Source: Azospirillum tabaci
GTDB taxonomy: Bacteria > Pseudomonadota > Alphaproteobacteria > Azospirillales > Azospirillaceae
DNA: 64,000 nt
Reading direction: 5' to 3'
Assembly: GCF_014596085.1 (NCBI RefSeq)
Contig: NZ_JACCJY010000001.1
Location: forward strand, 434,001 to 498,000
Part shown: positions 12,482 to 23,759 of the stretch, piece after piece
How positions within the stretch are numbered: the first letter of the stretch is position 1
Layout of the letters: every line of letters begins with the position of its first letter
Position numbers and translations under genes: made by a program
Notes under the pieces: generated by a model
Database searches by the model: none
Told to the model about the DNA's origin: nothing
Seen by the model: the letters and a program-made list of their open reading frames with translations, nothing else

Positions 12482-13888
12482 TCAGTGCGCGCGGGCCTGG
12501 AACAGGGCGACGCCCCGCAGCAGGTCGAGCGCGCGGGCCAACTGGTAGTCGAAGGGCGGCTGGTTGGGCGCGCCCTCGCCATTCTCCGCGGACGGCGCCG
12601 CCGGAGCGTTGCCGTTGGCGGGAGCCGCGCCCGGCGTAGCGCCCGGAGCCGCTCCGGGAGCCGGAGCGTTGCTGGCGCCCGGCGCCGGGGCCGGCTTGGT
12701 GGTGGCCGGACGCGGGGCGTCCGGGTTGCGCAGCGCGCCGCGCAGGTCACTCTCGCGGCGACGGATCAGACCCTGGTCGGTTTCCTCGACGCGGGCCGGA
12801 TGCACCTCGATGTCCGGGGCGATGCCGAGCGCCTGGATCGACTTGCCCGACGGCGTGTAGTAGCGCGCCGTGGTCAGGCGCATGGCGCCGTGGCCGGGCA
12901 GCGGGATGATCGTCTGGACCGAGCCCTTGCCGAAGGACTGGGTGCCGAGGACGAGCGCTCGCTTGTGGTCCTGCAGCGCGCCGGCGACGATTTCCGACGC
13001 CGAGGCCGAGCCGCCGTTGACCAGCACCACGACCGGCAGGCCCTTGGCGAGGTCGCCGGGCTTGGCGTTGTAGCGCGTGCCCTCCTCCGCCTTGCGGCCA
13101 CGGGTGGAGACGATCTCCCCCTTCTCCAGGAAGGTGTCGGAGACGGAGACCGCCTGGTCGAGCAGGCCGCCGGGGTTGTTGCGCAGGTCGAGGACGTAGC
13201 CCTTCAGCTTGTCACCCAACTGCTGCTGGATCGAGGCGATGGCCTTCTCCAGCCCCTGCTGCGTCTGCTCGTTGAAGCTGGTGATGCGGACGTAGCCGAT
13301 GTCGCCCTCGGTGCGGTAGCGGACCGACTGCACCTTGATGACGGCGCGGGTCAGCGTGACCTCGAACGGTTCGCCGGCCTCGCCGCGGCGCACGGTGACT
13401 TTGATGTCGCTGCCCACCGGGCCACGCATCTTCTCCACCGCCTCGTTCAGCGACAGGCCCATCACCGCTTCGCCGTTGAGCTGGATGATCAGGTCGCCCG
13501 GCTGGAGCCCGGCGCGGAAGGCCGGCGTCTCGTCGATGGGGGACACGACCTTGATCAGGCCGTTCTCCATCGTCACCTCGATGCCCAGCCCGCCGAACTC
13601 GCCGCGGGTCTGAACCTGCATGTCCTGGAAGCTCTTGCGGTTCAGATAGCTGGAATGCGGGTCGAGCGAGGTGAGCATTCCGTTGATGGCGGACTCGATC
13701 AGCTGCTCGTCCGTCGTCGACTCGACATACTCGGCGCGCACGCGCTCGAACACGTCGCCGAACAGGTTGAGCTGGCGGTAGGTCTCGGAACTGTTGCCGG
13801 TGCTGTTCACCTGCGCGGTGACGGTGGCGACGCCGGCCCCCAGAAACACCAGGGCCGCGGCGGTGGCGGCACGCTTGACTATCCTCAT
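12482..13888 (-). CDS. ctpA: Carboxy-terminal processing serine protease (S41)
   Basis: The 468-residue periplasmic protease has an N-terminal signal segment ([14 protein letters not shown]) and a PDZ domain at about residues 90-175. The S41 catalytic core contains the Ser/Lys dyad S296 (in [10 protein letters not shown]) and K321 (in GTQSFGKGS). The C-terminal 70 residues are a low-complexity Ala/Pro/Gly tail absent from shorter homologues. Its ATG follows the envC TAG directly with no gap, so the two are translationally coupled. Such proteases trim envelope proteins, and pairing with an EnvC-like activator suggests control of peptidoglycan hydrolysis. Confidence 0.95.
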   Translation of the reverse strand: MRIVKRAATAAALVFLGAGVATVTAQVNSTGNSSETYRQLNLFGDVFERVRAEYVESTTDEQLIESAINGMLTSLDPHSSYLNRKSFQDMQVQTRGEFGGLGIEVTMENGLIKVVSPIDETPAFRAGLQPGDLIIQLNGEAVMGLSLNEAVEKMRGPVGSDIKVTVRRGEAGEPFEVTLTRAVIKVQSVRYRTEGDIGYVRITSFNEQTQQGLEKAIASIQQQLGDKLKGYVLDLRNNPGGLLDQAVSVSDTFLEKGEIVSTRGRKAEEGTRYNAKPGDLAKGLPVVVLVNGGSASASEIVAGALQDHKRALVLGTQSFGKGSVQTIIPLPGHGAMRLTTARYYTPSGKSIQALGIAPDIEVHPARVEETDQGLIRRRESDLRGALRNPDAPRPATTKPAPAPGASNAPAPGAAPGATPGAAPANGNAPAAPSAENGEGAPNQPPFDYQLARALDLLRGVALFQARAH

Positions 13889-15328
13889 CTACCCTTGTCC
13901 TTTCCCCTCCGGGGCGCCGAAACCGCGCTGTGGATTGATCGGCTGTCCGTGACGTCGAAGCTCGAAGTAAAGATCGGGTGACCCGTCGGCGGGCATCAGG
14001 CCGATGGGTTCCCCCGTGGCCACGCGCCGTCCGACGGCCGTGTCGATGCGGCCAAATCCAGCGATGAGACTATGATATCCGTGGCTGTGTTCCACGATCA
14101 AGATTTGGCCATAGCCGCGGAACGGCCCGGCGAAGACGATCGTTCCGGCCTGCGGTGACACCACCGTCGAGCCGGCACGGGCCTGGATGGTGACGCCCCG
14201 GCTGGTCGCGCCGTAGCGGTCGGCCTCGCCGTAGCGGACGGTCACCCGGCCGCCCACCGGCAGGCGTTCCCCGGCGGGCGCGCTGGGCGCGGCGCGGGCG
14301 GCTTCCGCCTCGGCCCTGGCCCGCTGTTCGCTGGCCCGCTGTTCGCTGGCCCGCTGCTCGGCGAGTTTCTGTTCGGCCTGCCGTTGCTCCGCCGCCTTCT
14401 GTTCCGCCAGCTTCTGCTCGGCCTGTCTCTGCTCCGCGGCCCGTTGCTCGGCGAGCCGGCGTTCGGCTTCGCGGCGCTCCGCCTCCAGCCGTTCGGCCTC
14501 GCGCTTGGCCGCCATGGCGGCGGCGGCGCGGCGTTCGGCCTCGATGCGCTCCATCAACTGGCGCAGGTCGGCGGCCTGACCGGTCAGGCGGGCGGTGCGC
14601 TGGGCGACCTGCTGACGCTCCTCCTCGGTCTGGCGCGACAGCTCCTCGCGCCGGGCGACAAGCTGGCCGATTTCCTTCTGGCGGTCGATCAGGGTGAGGC
14701 GGGCGGCGTAGGTGCGGCTGCGCTGGGCCTGCAGCGTCTCGCGCGTCTCGGCCAGCCGGGTCAGCGCCTGGGCCAGCGCGTCGGCGCGGGCGCGCAGGGC
14801 CGGCACCGTGTCGCGCAGCAGCAAGGCGGAGCGCAGCGTGTCCACCGGCCCGTCCGGGCGGGCCAGCGCCGCTTCCGGAGGGATGCGGGCGACGCGCTGC
14901 AGGGCGGCGAGCAGGGCGGCGATCTGCTGCCGCTCGCCCTCCAGCTTTTCGGCCTGGTTGCGCTCCTGCGTCTCCAGGGCGGTCAGGGACTCTTCGAGAT
15001 GGGCGAGTTCGTCCTCCTGCGCCCGTTCCTGGTCGGCCAAGCCGACCAGCCGGTCGCGCAACTCGTCCAGCTCCTTCTGGAGCGTCTGGGACTGGCGGTC
15101 GAGCTGCTTTTGCAGGGCCTTGTCGGCCTGGAGGTCCTGCTCCACCCGCTTCAGCGTCTGGCCAGGAGACTCGGTCTGCGCCGTGGCAGCGGTGGAGATG
15201 ACGAAAAGGGTGGCGGTCAGCAGGGCCGGCCGCCAGGGAAACGCCCGTCTCCGTCCGGCACCTTGCGGAACGGAGACGGGGAGGGGGAGCAGAGCAACAC
15301 CCGCCGGATGATCGCGCCCTGCGCCCAT
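13889..15328 (-). CDS. envC: Murein hydrolase activator EnvC-like protein
   Basis: The 479-residue secreted protein has a signal peptide (LLTATLFVISTAATA, about residues 34-50), a long coiled coil to about residue 270 and an Ala/Glu/Gln-rich repeat zone (units like AEQRQAEQKL, about residues 285-335). The C-terminal M23/LytM domain includes VRYGEADRYGATSRGVTI and HSHGYHSLIAGF. The usual HxH zinc motif after the LYxH position is replaced by GFGRID. That fits a non-catalytic LytM protein activating amidases at division. The ATG at 15328 gives an unusually long signal region, so the true start may be slightly later. Confidence 0.9.
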   Translation of the reverse strand: MGAGRDHPAGVALLPLPVSVPQGAGRRRAFPWRPALLTATLFVISTAATAQTESPGQTLKRVEQDLQADKALQKQLDRQSQTLQKELDELRDRLVGLADQERAQEDELAHLEESLTALETQERNQAEKLEGERQQIAALLAALQRVARIPPEAALARPDGPVDTLRSALLLRDTVPALRARADALAQALTRLAETRETLQAQRSRTYAARLTLIDRQKEIGQLVARREELSRQTEEERQQVAQRTARLTGQAADLRQLMERIEAERRAAAAMAAKREAERLEAERREAERRLAEQRAAEQRQAEQKLAEQKAAEQRQAEQKLAEQRASEQRASEQRARAEAEAARAAPSAPAGERLPVGGRVTVRYGEADRYGATSRGVTIQARAGSTVVSPQAGTIVFAGPFRGYGQILIVEHSHGYHSLIAGFGRIDTAVGRRVATGEPIGLMPADGSPDLYFELRRHGQPINPQRGFGAPEGKGQG

Positions 15329-15341
15329 GCCCGGTCCCGCC

Positions 15342-16907
<1,566 letters not shown>

Positions 16908-17044
16908 CACGCTCCTCATACGCCTGTCACGGTCGGGTTGCGGGTCTCGGTCGAACGGTCTGATGCCAATCTTCTTGTGGCCGGGTTCTTATTGCCTTGG
17001 GCCGGATCAGAAAATGGCACGCCCTCGCAGCCGCGCAATGGGAG

Positions 17045-17503
17045 TCATGCACGGTGATAGGGGTGTCCGGCCAGAATTTGCTGGGCACGGTAGATTTGCT
17101 CCGCCAACATGCCTCGCACCAGCATATGCGGCCACGTCATGGCGCCCAAGGCCAAAAGAAAATCGGCGCGCGCCCGCACGGCGTCGCCGTGGCCGTCGGC
17201 CCCGCCGATCAGGAAGGCGATGTCGCCCGCACCCTGGTCCCGCCAGCCGCCGATCTTGGCGGCGAAGGCTTCGCTGGTGATGGTCTTGCCACGCTCGTCC
17301 AGCGCCACGACGATGGCTCCGGCGGGGATGGCGGCCAGAAGCAGCTCGGCCTCCTGCCGCTTCAACTCGTCGGAGGCGAGGCGCTTCTTCACCTCGACCT
17401 CGCGCAACGTCAGCGGCCAGGACAGGCGGCCGGCATACTCGTCATAAAGGTCGCGCGCCGGACCGGTCCGTGACCGCCCAACCGCGGCAAGCCACAGACG
17501 CAT
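17045..17503 (-). CDS. rlmH: 23S rRNA (pseudouridine-1915-N3)-methyltransferase
   Basis: The 152-residue SPOUT methyltransferase modifies helix 69 of 23S rRNA. Diagnostic stretches are the N-terminal [35 protein letters not shown] and the SAM-binding knot [10 protein letters not shown]. Length matches the family. It follows rsfS closely on the same strand, an arrangement common in bacteria. Confidence 0.95.
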   Translation of the reverse strand: MRLWLAAVGRSRTGPARDLYDEYAGRLSWPLTLREVEVKKRLASDELKRQEAELLLAAIPAGAIVVALDERGKTITSEAFAAKIGGWRDQGAGDIAFLIGGADGHGDAVRARADFLLALGAMTWPHMLVRGMLAEQIYRAQQILAGHPYHRA

Positions 17504-17545
17504 CGGTCCGACTCCCGTTCGCCACCCGTCCTAAACAGTCAACCG

Positions 17546-17986
17546 TCAGGCGCTCATGCGCTCGGCGGAGGGCCGCGGCGTCTCCAGACCCCACATCTTC
17601 TCGATGTTGTAGAAGGTCCGGACTTCCGGGCGGAACAGGTGGATGATGACGTCCCCGGCATCGACCAGAACCCAGTCGCACTGGCTCAGGCCCTCGACCT
17701 CGACGCCGCGCAGGCCGGCCTGCTTCATGCGGTCGGCCAGCTTCATGGCCATGGCGGCGATGTGCCGGGTGTTGCGGCCCGACGCCACGATCATGTAGTC
17801 GGCGATGCTGGTCTTGCCGGCAAGGTCGATGACGACGACGTCTTCGGCCTGATCGTCGTCCAGGGACTTCTCGACGAGCGCCTTCAGTTCGTCCGGCTGG
17901 GGAACGGGAACGGGCGCGGGCCGCACAACGGGCGCGGCCGGTTCGATGAACGTGTTGATGGTACCTACCTCGCGATACAGGGTCAC
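17546..17986 (-). CDS. rsfS: Ribosome silencing factor
   Basis: The 146-residue protein binds ribosomal protein uL14 and blocks subunit joining during starvation. The conserved core is residues 40-140: KSLDDDQAEDVVVIDLAGK, SIADYMIVASGRNTRH, SQCDWVLVDAGDVIIHLF and FYNIEKMWG. The chosen GTG overlaps the nadD stop as GTGA, so it is translationally coupled. The first 35 residues are a Pro/Val-rich extension. Upstream in-frame codons lie inside nadD and are unlikely to be used. Confidence 0.93.
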   Translation of the reverse strand: MTLYREVGTINTFIEPAAPVVRPAPVPVPQPDELKALVEKSLDDDQAEDVVVIDLAGKTSIADYMIVASGRNTRHIAAMAMKLADRMKQAGLRGVEVEGLSQCDWVLVDAGDVIIHLFRPEVRTFYNIEKMWGLETPRPSAERMSA

Positions 17987-18600
17987 GACCCGCTGGCGCG
18001 TGCCCGGCGGATCGCCGTCGCCGAAGCCGGATGCAGCGGGTTGCGGAGGAAAATCCAGGCCGGTGTTTTCGAACCGGCCAACCCCTTGGCCTTGTGCATG
18101 CTGACCCGGCGACGGGCATAGCGCTGAGCGGCTATGCCACCAAGCGCCCCTATAGAATAAGTTGGGCGGGCGAGAACTGCAACCGGCACCAGCCGGAAGA
18201 TTCGCGTCCACTGCCGCCAGCGGGGGATTTGCCGAAGATTGTCCGCCCCCATCAGCCAGACGAAGCGCGTTTTGGGAAAGCGACGCTTCAGTTGGGCCAG
18301 CGTGTCGGCGGTGTAGCGGGTGCCAAGCTCCCGCTCGATGGCGGTGATGCAGATGGCCGGATGGCGGGCGGTGCGCTGGGCCTCCTCCAGCCGCTCAGCG
18401 AGCGGCGCCATGCCCCGCACGGGCTTCAGCGGGTTCTGCGGGCTGACCAGCCACCACACCTGATCGAGCCCCAGCGCCTTCAGCGCGTACAGGCTGATGT
18501 GCCGGTGCCCGGCGTGGGCCGGGTTGAAGGACCCGCCGAGCAGCCCGACGCGCAGGCCGGCGTGGAGCGGACCGGCGTAGCGGTGGGGGGGTGGTTTCAC
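17983..18600 (-). CDS. nadD: Nicotinate-nucleotide adenylyltransferase
   Basis: The 205-residue enzyme makes deamido-NAD from nicotinate mononucleotide and ATP. The nucleotidyltransferase signature is LGGSFNPAHAGHRHIS near residue 20, with WWLVSPQNPLK and a WLMGADNL motif further on. The C-terminal ISxxxR-type region is altered but recognisable. Its TGA overlaps the rsfS GTG. It is followed in function at 47.6 kb by nadE, which completes NAD synthesis. Confidence 0.93.
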   Translation of the reverse strand: MKPPPHRYAGPLHAGLRVGLLGGSFNPAHAGHRHISLYALKALGLDQVWWLVSPQNPLKPVRGMAPLAERLEEAQRTARHPAICITAIERELGTRYTADTLAQLKRRFPKTRFVWLMGADNLRQIPRWRQWTRIFRLVPVAVLARPTYSIGALGGIAAQRYARRRVSMHKAKGLAGSKTPAWIFLRNPLHPASATAIRRARASGS

Positions 18601-18604
18601 GGTG

Positions 18605-18655
18605 CCCCCTCCCTAACCCTCCCCCTGCGAAGCGGGGGGAGGCTGGGAGGGGGGC
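18605..18655. repeat. REP-like palindrome between nadD and proA
   Basis: A nested palindrome fills the 70-base gap. The core at 18618-18642 folds into an 11-bp stem with one T-G pair and a GAA loop. Flanking CCCCCTCCC and GGGAGGGGG pair outside it. The 25-base core is identical, in reverse complement, to 54603-54627, which shows a dispersed family. It may also act as a transcript-end stabiliser. Confidence 0.75.
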
Positions 18656-18670
18656 TCGTGGATGGACGTG

Positions 18671-19951
18671 TTACGGCCGCGTCTGGCCATCGCCGCGCAC
18701 GACATACTTGTAGCTGGTGAGCTGCTCCGCGCCGACCGGGCCGCGGGCGTGGAACTTGTCGGTGGAGATGCCGATCTCCGCGCCCATGCCGAACTCGCCG
18801 CCGTCGGCGAACTGAGTGCTGGCGTTCCACAGCACGATGCCGCTGTCGATGCGCTGCAGGAACCGCTCCGCCGCCGCCGCGTCCTCGGTCACGATGGCGT
18901 CGGTGTGGTGGGAGCCGTGGCGGTTGATGTGGTCGATCGCCCCGTCCACCCCGTCCACCACGCCGCAGGCGATGATGGCGTCGAGATACTCGGTGTCCCA
19001 GTCCTCCGCCGTCACCGCCGTCACGCGCGGGTCCGCGGCCTGGGCGGCGGCGTCGCCGCGGACGGCGCAGCCGGCGTCCAGCAGGTCCTTCACCAGCACC
19101 GGCAGGACGGCGCCGGCGATCCTGCGGTCGACCAGCAGCGTTTCGGCGGCGCCGCAGATCGAGGTGCGGCGCATCTTGGCGTTCATCACCACCTTGCGGG
19201 CCTTCTCCAGCTCGGCCCCGGCATCGACATAGACGGTGTTGTTGCCGTCGAGATGCTTGATGACCGGGATGCGGCTCTCCTCGGCGATGCGCTGGATCAG
19301 CGACTTGCCGCCGCGCGGGACGATCACATCGATGAAGTCGCGCATGGTCAGCATGTGGCCGACCGCCGCCCGGTCCGTGGTGGGGACGAGTTGGATCGCC
19401 GCTTCCGGCAGCCCGGCGGCGCGCAGGCCGTCGGCCAGACAGGCGGCGATGGCGCGGGATGAGCGGATGCTCTCCGAGCCGCCGCGCAGAATCGCCGCGT
19501 TGCCCGACTTCAGGCAGAGGCCGCCGGCGTCGGCGGTCACGTTGGGGCGGCTCTCGTAGATGATGCCGATCACGCCCAGCGGCACGCGCACACGCTGGAT
19601 GGCCAGCCCGTTGGGGCGGGTCCATTCCGCGATGACGCCGCCGATGGGATCGGGGAAGTCGGCGATGTCCTCCAGCCCCTTGGCCATCGCCTCGATGCGG
19701 GCGTCGTTGAGGGCGAGACGCTCGATCATGGGGCCGGCGAGGCCGCGCTCCCTGGCGGCGGCGACATCCGCGTCGTTGGCCGCCTGGATCTCCGCCTTGC
19801 GGGCGCGGATCGCGGCGGCCGCCGCCCGCAAGGCCTGATCCTTCGACGGGCTTGGCACGGTCGCCAGCTCCGCCGCGGCGGCGCGGGCGGCGCGGCCGAG
19901 GGCGAGCATCTGATCGTGCAAGGCGTCGGTGGTCTCAAGCAGGGCGGACAT
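18671..19951 (-). CDS. proA: Gamma-glutamyl phosphate reductase (proline synthesis)
   Basis: The 426-residue NADPH-dependent enzyme reduces gamma-glutamyl phosphate to the semialdehyde. The catalytic cysteine is C266 in [16 protein letters not shown]. Other family stretches are [36 protein letters not shown] and the C-terminal [20 protein letters not shown] at 19951 is preferred over an upstream in-frame start at 20005. Its partner proB lies 2.6 kb upstream on the same strand, separated by two oppositely oriented genes. Confidence 0.97.
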   Translation of the reverse strand: MSALLETTDALHDQMLALGRAARAAAAELATVPSPSKDQALRAAAAAIRARKAEIQAANDADVAAARERGLAGPMIERLALNDARIEAMAKGLEDIADFPDPIGGVIAEWTRPNGLAIQRVRVPLGVIGIIYESRPNVTADAGGLCLKSGNAAILRGGSESIRSSRAIAACLADGLRAAGLPEAAIQLVPTTDRAAVGHMLTMRDFIDVIVPRGGKSLIQRIAEESRIPVIKHLDGNNTVYVDAGAELEKARKVVMNAKMRRTSICGAAETLLVDRRIAGAVLPVLVKDLLDAGCAVRGDAAAQAADPRVTAVTAEDWDTEYLDAIIACGVVDGVDGAIDHINRHGSHHTDAIVTEDAAAAERFLQRIDSGIVLWNASTQFADGGEFGMGAEIGISTDKFHARGPVGAEQLTSYKYVVRGDGQTRP

Positions 19952-20132
19952 CGGTCTCACTCCAGTGGCGTTCGCCAAACAAAAAGGGCCGGAACCATAG
20001 CCCATCCCGCGGCTCCGCGAAAGCCATGGCGGCTAAGCCGAATTGCTGATCGGTGTACTCAACAATCCGTCTGTGCCGCGGCCGATTGCGGGCGTAGCGT
20101 GGCTTTTCGCATCATCGGTGAGGGAGAACCCC

Positions 20133-20999
20133 ATGGTCCGGCTTGTCCGCCGCGGCAGCGTCGCCGCGTGCCTGATGCTGTCCGGCATGATCGCGACGGC
20201 GCGGGCCGAAACGCCGCCGGAATCGCCTGTGGAGCGGGGGCGCGCCCTGGTCAACGGCATCGTCGCCTGCGGCAACTGCCACACGCCGCAGGGGCCGAAC
20301 GGCCCGGTCGCGGGACGCGAGCTGGCCGGCGGGACGCCCTTCGTCGAGGAGCCCTTCACCGCCTACGCCCCCAACATCACGCCGGACCCGGAGACGGGGG
20401 TCGGGCGCTGGACCGACGAGCAACTGATCACCGCGATCCGCGAGGGCAGGCGCCCCGACGGCAGCCTGATCGGCCCGCCGATGCCCTTCGGCTTCTACCG
20501 CGGCCTGTCGGACGGCGACCTGCGCGCCATCGTCGCCTATCTGCGCAGCGTGCCCCCGGTGCGGCATTCTGTCCCGAAGTCCGAGTACCGCATGGCGCTG
20601 CCCGCCGCCTACGGTCCGCCGGTCGGGTCGGTGGCGGAGGTGCCGCGTACGGACCCGGTGACGTACGGCGCGTACATGGCCGGCCCGCTCGGCCACTGCA
20701 TGGAGTGCCACACGCCGATGCTGCCGGACGGGCGGCTCGACATGACGCGCATGGGGGCCGGCGGGCGCACCTTCACCGGGCCGTGGGGCAACGCCGTGTC
20801 CCGCAACATCACACAGGACAAGGAGCACGGGCTGGGCGGCTGGACCGACGCGGAGATCCGCAAGGCCATCACCGAGGGTGTACGTCCCGACGGCAGCCGG
20901 CTCAGCCCGCCCATGGGCTATCACTATTACAAGTCGATGAGCGACGGCGAGCTGGGCGCCCTCATCGCCTATCTCCGTACGCTTCCGCCGACCCGCTAA
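20133..20999 (+). CDS. Diheme c-type cytochrome
   Basis: The 288-residue periplasmic protein has a signal peptide (SVAACLMLSGMIATARA) and two class-I heme sites, CGNCH (C46-H50) and CMECH (C189-H193). The two halves are an internal duplication: each has a NIT...WTD....AI.EG.RPDGS..PPM segment and ends IAYLR..PP. Such cytochromes serve as electron carriers or subunits of membrane dehydrogenases; no dehydrogenase is adjacent here. GAGGGAGAA precedes the ATG. It forms a plus-strand pair with the TSUP exporter. Confidence 0.9.
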   Translation: MVRLVRRGSVAACLMLSGMIATARAETPPESPVERGRALVNGIVACGNCHTPQGPNGPVAGRELAGGTPFVEEPFTAYAPNITPDPETGVGRWTDEQLITAIREGRRPDGSLIGPPMPFGFYRGLSDGDLRAIVAYLRSVPPVRHSVPKSEYRMALPAAYGPPVGSVAEVPRTDPVTYGAYMAGPLGHCMECHTPMLPDGRLDMTRMGAGGRTFTGPWGNAVSRNITQDKEHGLGGWTDAEIRKAITEGVRPDGSRLSPPMGYHYYKSMSDGELGALIAYLRTLPPTR

Positions 21000-21107
21000 A
21001 CCCACAACGGCCGCATGTGAATTACCGCACCGCCGAAAACGCAGTACCGTAAGCTTTGCCGAGAGGGCATAGTCCGCGGGCTTTTCCACCCGCCGGACCG
21101 TGTTCCC

Positions 21108-21851
21108 ATGCTGATCCTGCTGCTGATCGTTTCCGCCTTCTTCGCGGGCGTGCTCAACGCCGTGGCCGGTGGCGGCAGCTTCCTGACCTTTCCGGCGCTG
21201 ATCATGGCCGGCGTGCCGCCGCTGAACGCCAACGCGACCAGCACGGTGGCGGTGTCGCCGGGCGCGCTGGCCAGCGCCTATGGCTACCGGCGGGAACTGG
21301 GGCGGATCAAAGAGGTCAGCCTGCCGGCCTTCCTCGGGGTCAGCCTGATCGGCGGGCTTCTGGGGGCGCTGCTCCTGCTGTGGACGCCGCAGCGCGTGTT
21401 CGAGGCGGTCATCCCCTGGCTGCTGCTGTTCGCAACGGTGCTGTTCGCCTTCGGCCCGAAGGTGTCGGCCTACATTCGCCGCAACTTCAAGGTCGGCCAC
21501 GGCACGGTGCTGATCGTGCAGTTCTTCATCGCCATCTACGGCGGCTATTTCGGCGGGGGGATCGGCATCCTGATCCTGGCGACGCTGGGCGTCTTCGGCC
21601 TGACCGACCTGCACGCGATGAACGGGCTGAAGGCGCTGGTGTCCGGCTGCCTGAACGCGGTGGCGGTGGTGGCCTTCGTCTTCGGCGGCGCGGTCTATTG
21701 GAACGAGGCGCTGATCATGCTGGTCGCCGCCATGGCCGGCGGCTACGCCGGGGCCGCCGTCGCCCGCCACATCCCGCCGCCGGTCCTGCGCAAGTTCGTG
21801 ATCCTGGTGGGCGTGGCGATGACGGTCTATTTCTTCGTCGTGAAGGGCTGA
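21108..21851 (+). CDS. TauE/SafE (TSUP) family membrane transporter
   Basis: The 247-residue integral membrane protein has about seven or eight hydrophobic helices. It carries TSUP hallmarks: FFAGVLNAVAGGGSFLTFPAL at the N-terminus and a related FFIAIYGGYFGGGIGILIL in the second half, the family's two inverted half-repeats. Members move sulfite, sulfoacetate or related anions; the substrate here is not determinable. It starts 108 bases after the cytochrome gene and converges on the HAD gene 19 bases away. Confidence 0.9.
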   Translation: MLILLLIVSAFFAGVLNAVAGGGSFLTFPALIMAGVPPLNANATSTVAVSPGALASAYGYRRELGRIKEVSLPAFLGVSLIGGLLGALLLLWTPQRVFEAVIPWLLLFATVLFAFGPKVSAYIRRNFKVGHGTVLIVQFFIAIYGGYFGGGIGILILATLGVFGLTDLHAMNGLKALVSGCLNAVAVVAFVFGGAVYWNEALIMLVAAMAGGYAGAAVARHIPPPVLRKFVILVGVAMTVYFFVVKG

Positions 21852-21870
21852 GGCGTCCAGGGAGCGGCGG

Positions 21871-22566
21871 TCAGTCCGCCGCCATGCGCTCCGCCAAGCC
21901 GCACAGGCCGTCCCAGTCCAGCTCCGCCGGGTCCGCCACCACATGGTCGGCGGCGTCGAACAGCAGGTCGGCGTGCTGCGGCCAGGCGATGGTCAGCATG
22001 CCGGCGGCCTTGGCGGCGCGGGCGCCGGTCGGGCTGTCCTCGATCACCGCGCAGGCCTCGGGCGCCACACCGAGGCGGGCGGCGGCGGTCAGGTAGGGCT
22101 CGGGGTCCGGTTTGCCCTTGGTCACGTCGTCGCGGCTGAGGCCGAACAGGAAATGCGGGCTGCCCATGTGGCGCAGGTTGGCCTCGACCACCCGGCGCCC
22201 GCTGTTCGACACGCAGGCCTGCAACAGCCCCCGCTCCGCGAAGGCGTCGACCAGCGCCAGGGCGCCGGCCCGCGCCTCGACCTCGGCGATGCGCTCCAGA
22301 TAGAGGTCGGTGATGGCGTCCGCCCATTCCCGGAAGGTCAGGGCCATGGGCCGGGCGGCGTGCAGCCGGGCGTACAGCTCGGGGAAGGCGACGCCCAGCG
22401 TGGCCGCGTAGTCCGTGTCGGACAGGGCATGGCCGTGCAGCCGGCAGACCGCGATGGTGGCCCGCTGGTGCCAGGGTTCGCTGTCCAGCAGCGTGCCGTC
22501 GATGTCCCACAGGATGGCCTGGAGGGGCGGGCGGGCCAGGATCGAAGCGTTCACCGGGCCGCTCAC
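21871..22566 (-). CDS. HAD-superfamily phosphatase (beta-phosphoglucomutase-like)
   Basis: The 231-residue HAD hydrolase shows motif [14 protein letters not shown], motif [10 protein letters not shown], a motif III lysine in [11 protein letters not shown] and motif [19 protein letters not shown]. An alpha-helical cap of the phosphoglycolate phosphatase/beta-phosphoglucomutase type lies between motifs I and II. The GTG at 22566 overlaps the proB stop (GTGA), so it is coupled to proB. An alternative GTG lies at 22554. Substrate unknown. Confidence 0.88.
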   Translation of the reverse strand: MSGPVNASILARPPLQAILWDIDGTLLDSEPWHQRATIAVCRLHGHALSDTDYAATLGVAFPELYARLHAARPMALTFREWADAITDLYLERIAEVEARAGALALVDAFAERGLLQACVSNSGRRVVEANLRHMGSPHFLFGLSRDDVTKGKPDPEPYLTAAARLGVAPEACAVIEDSPTGARAAKAAGMLTIAWPQHADLLFDAADHVVADPAELDWDGLCGLAERMAAD

Positions 22567-23759
22567 CGCACCACCAGATCGTCGCGGTGGATCATCTCGT
22601 CGCGGCCGCGGTAGCCGAGGATCTCCTCGATCTCGTGGCTCTTGCGGCCGGTGATGCGGCGGGCGTCCTCGGCGGCGTAGGCGGTCAGGCCACGCGCCAC
22701 CTCGCGCCCGTCGGGCGCCTTCACCACCACCACGTCGCCGCGCTCGAAGTCGCCCTCGACGGCGCGCACCCCGGCGGGCAGCAGGCTGGCACCCCGGGCG
22801 AGCGCCGACAGCGCGCCGGCGTCCACGGTCAGCGCGCCGTGGGCGTTCAGGTTGCCGCCGATCCACGCCTTGCGGGCGGAGGAGGGGGAGGCGGCGGGCA
22901 GGAACCACGTGCACAGCGCGCCGCCCTGCTCGGGCCGCTGCTCCAGCGCGGCCAGCGGGTTCATGCGCTTGCCCTTGGCGATGACCATGCGGCAGCCGGC
23001 GGCCAGCGCGACGCGCGCCGCGACGATCTTGGTCACCATGCCGCCGGAGCTGTAGCCGGGCGGCGGCTCGCCCGCCATGTTCTCGATGTCGGAGGTCAGT
23101 TCCTGGACGACCGGGATGTGCCGGGCGTCGGGGTCCTTGCGCGGGTCGGCGGTGTAGAGGCCGTCGATGTCCGACAGCAGGACCAGCGTGTCGGCGCTGA
23201 TCATCTGGGCGACGCGGGCGGCCAGACGGTCGTTGTCGCCGAAGCGGATCTCCGCGGTGGCGACCGTGTCGTTCTCGTTGATGACGGGGACGGCGCCGAG
23301 CTTCAGCAGCGTGTCGATGGTGGCGCGGCCATTGAGGTGGCGGCGCCGCTCCTCGGTGTCCTCCAGCGTCACCAGCACCTGGGCGACGGTCAGCGCGTGA
23401 CGGGCCAGCGTCTCCTGATAGGCGGCGGCGAGCCGGATCTGGCCGGTGGCGGCGGCGGCCTGCTTCTCCTCCAGCCGCAGGGCGCGCCCGACGAGGCCGA
23501 GATGCTCGCGCCCGCAGGCGACGGCGCCGGAGGTGACGATCACCACCTCCTGCCCGCGCTTGCGGCAGGCGGCCACGTCGTCGGCCAGCGCGTCCAGCCA
23601 CTCGCGGCGCATCTGGCCGGTGGCGCTGTCGACGAGCAGGGCGGAGCCGATCTTGACGACCAGCCGCCGCGCGTCGAGCAGGGTGGGAAGCAGGGAGGGA
23701 GCCTCAGCCTTTGGCGTTGTCGTCGTGGCCGTCGCTGTGTTCGGTGTCGTCACCGTCAT
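22563..23759 (-). CDS. proB: Glutamate 5-kinase with PUA domain
   Basis: This kinase makes gamma-glutamyl phosphate in proline synthesis. The amino-acid kinase domain starts [15 protein letters not shown] and has [28 protein letters not shown] and [14 protein letters not shown]-terminal PUA domain follows ([20 protein letters not shown]). There is no ATG, GTG or TTG between the obgE stop and the first conserved residue. The start must lie inside obgE; ATG at 23759 (56-base overlap, 398 residues) is the nearest, with GTG at 23753 as an alternative. The N-terminus therefore gains a Thr-rich leader. Confidence 0.92.
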   Translation of the reverse strand: MTVTTPNTATATTTTPKAEAPSLLPTLLDARRLVVKIGSALLVDSATGQMRREWLDALADDVAACRKRGQEVVIVTSGAVACGREHLGLVGRALRLEEKQAAAATGQIRLAAAYQETLARHALTVAQVLVTLEDTEERRRHLNGRATIDTLLKLGAVPVINENDTVATAEIRFGDNDRLAARVAQMISADTLVLLSDIDGLYTADPRKDPDARHIPVVQELTSDIENMAGEPPPGYSSGGMVTKIVAARVALAAGCRMVIAKGKRMNPLAALEQRPEQGGALCTWFLPAASPSSARKAWIGGNLNAHGALTVDAGALSALARGASLLPAGVRAVEGDFERGDVVVVKAPDGREVARGLTAYAAEDARRITGRKSHEIEEILGYRGRDEMIHRDDLVVR

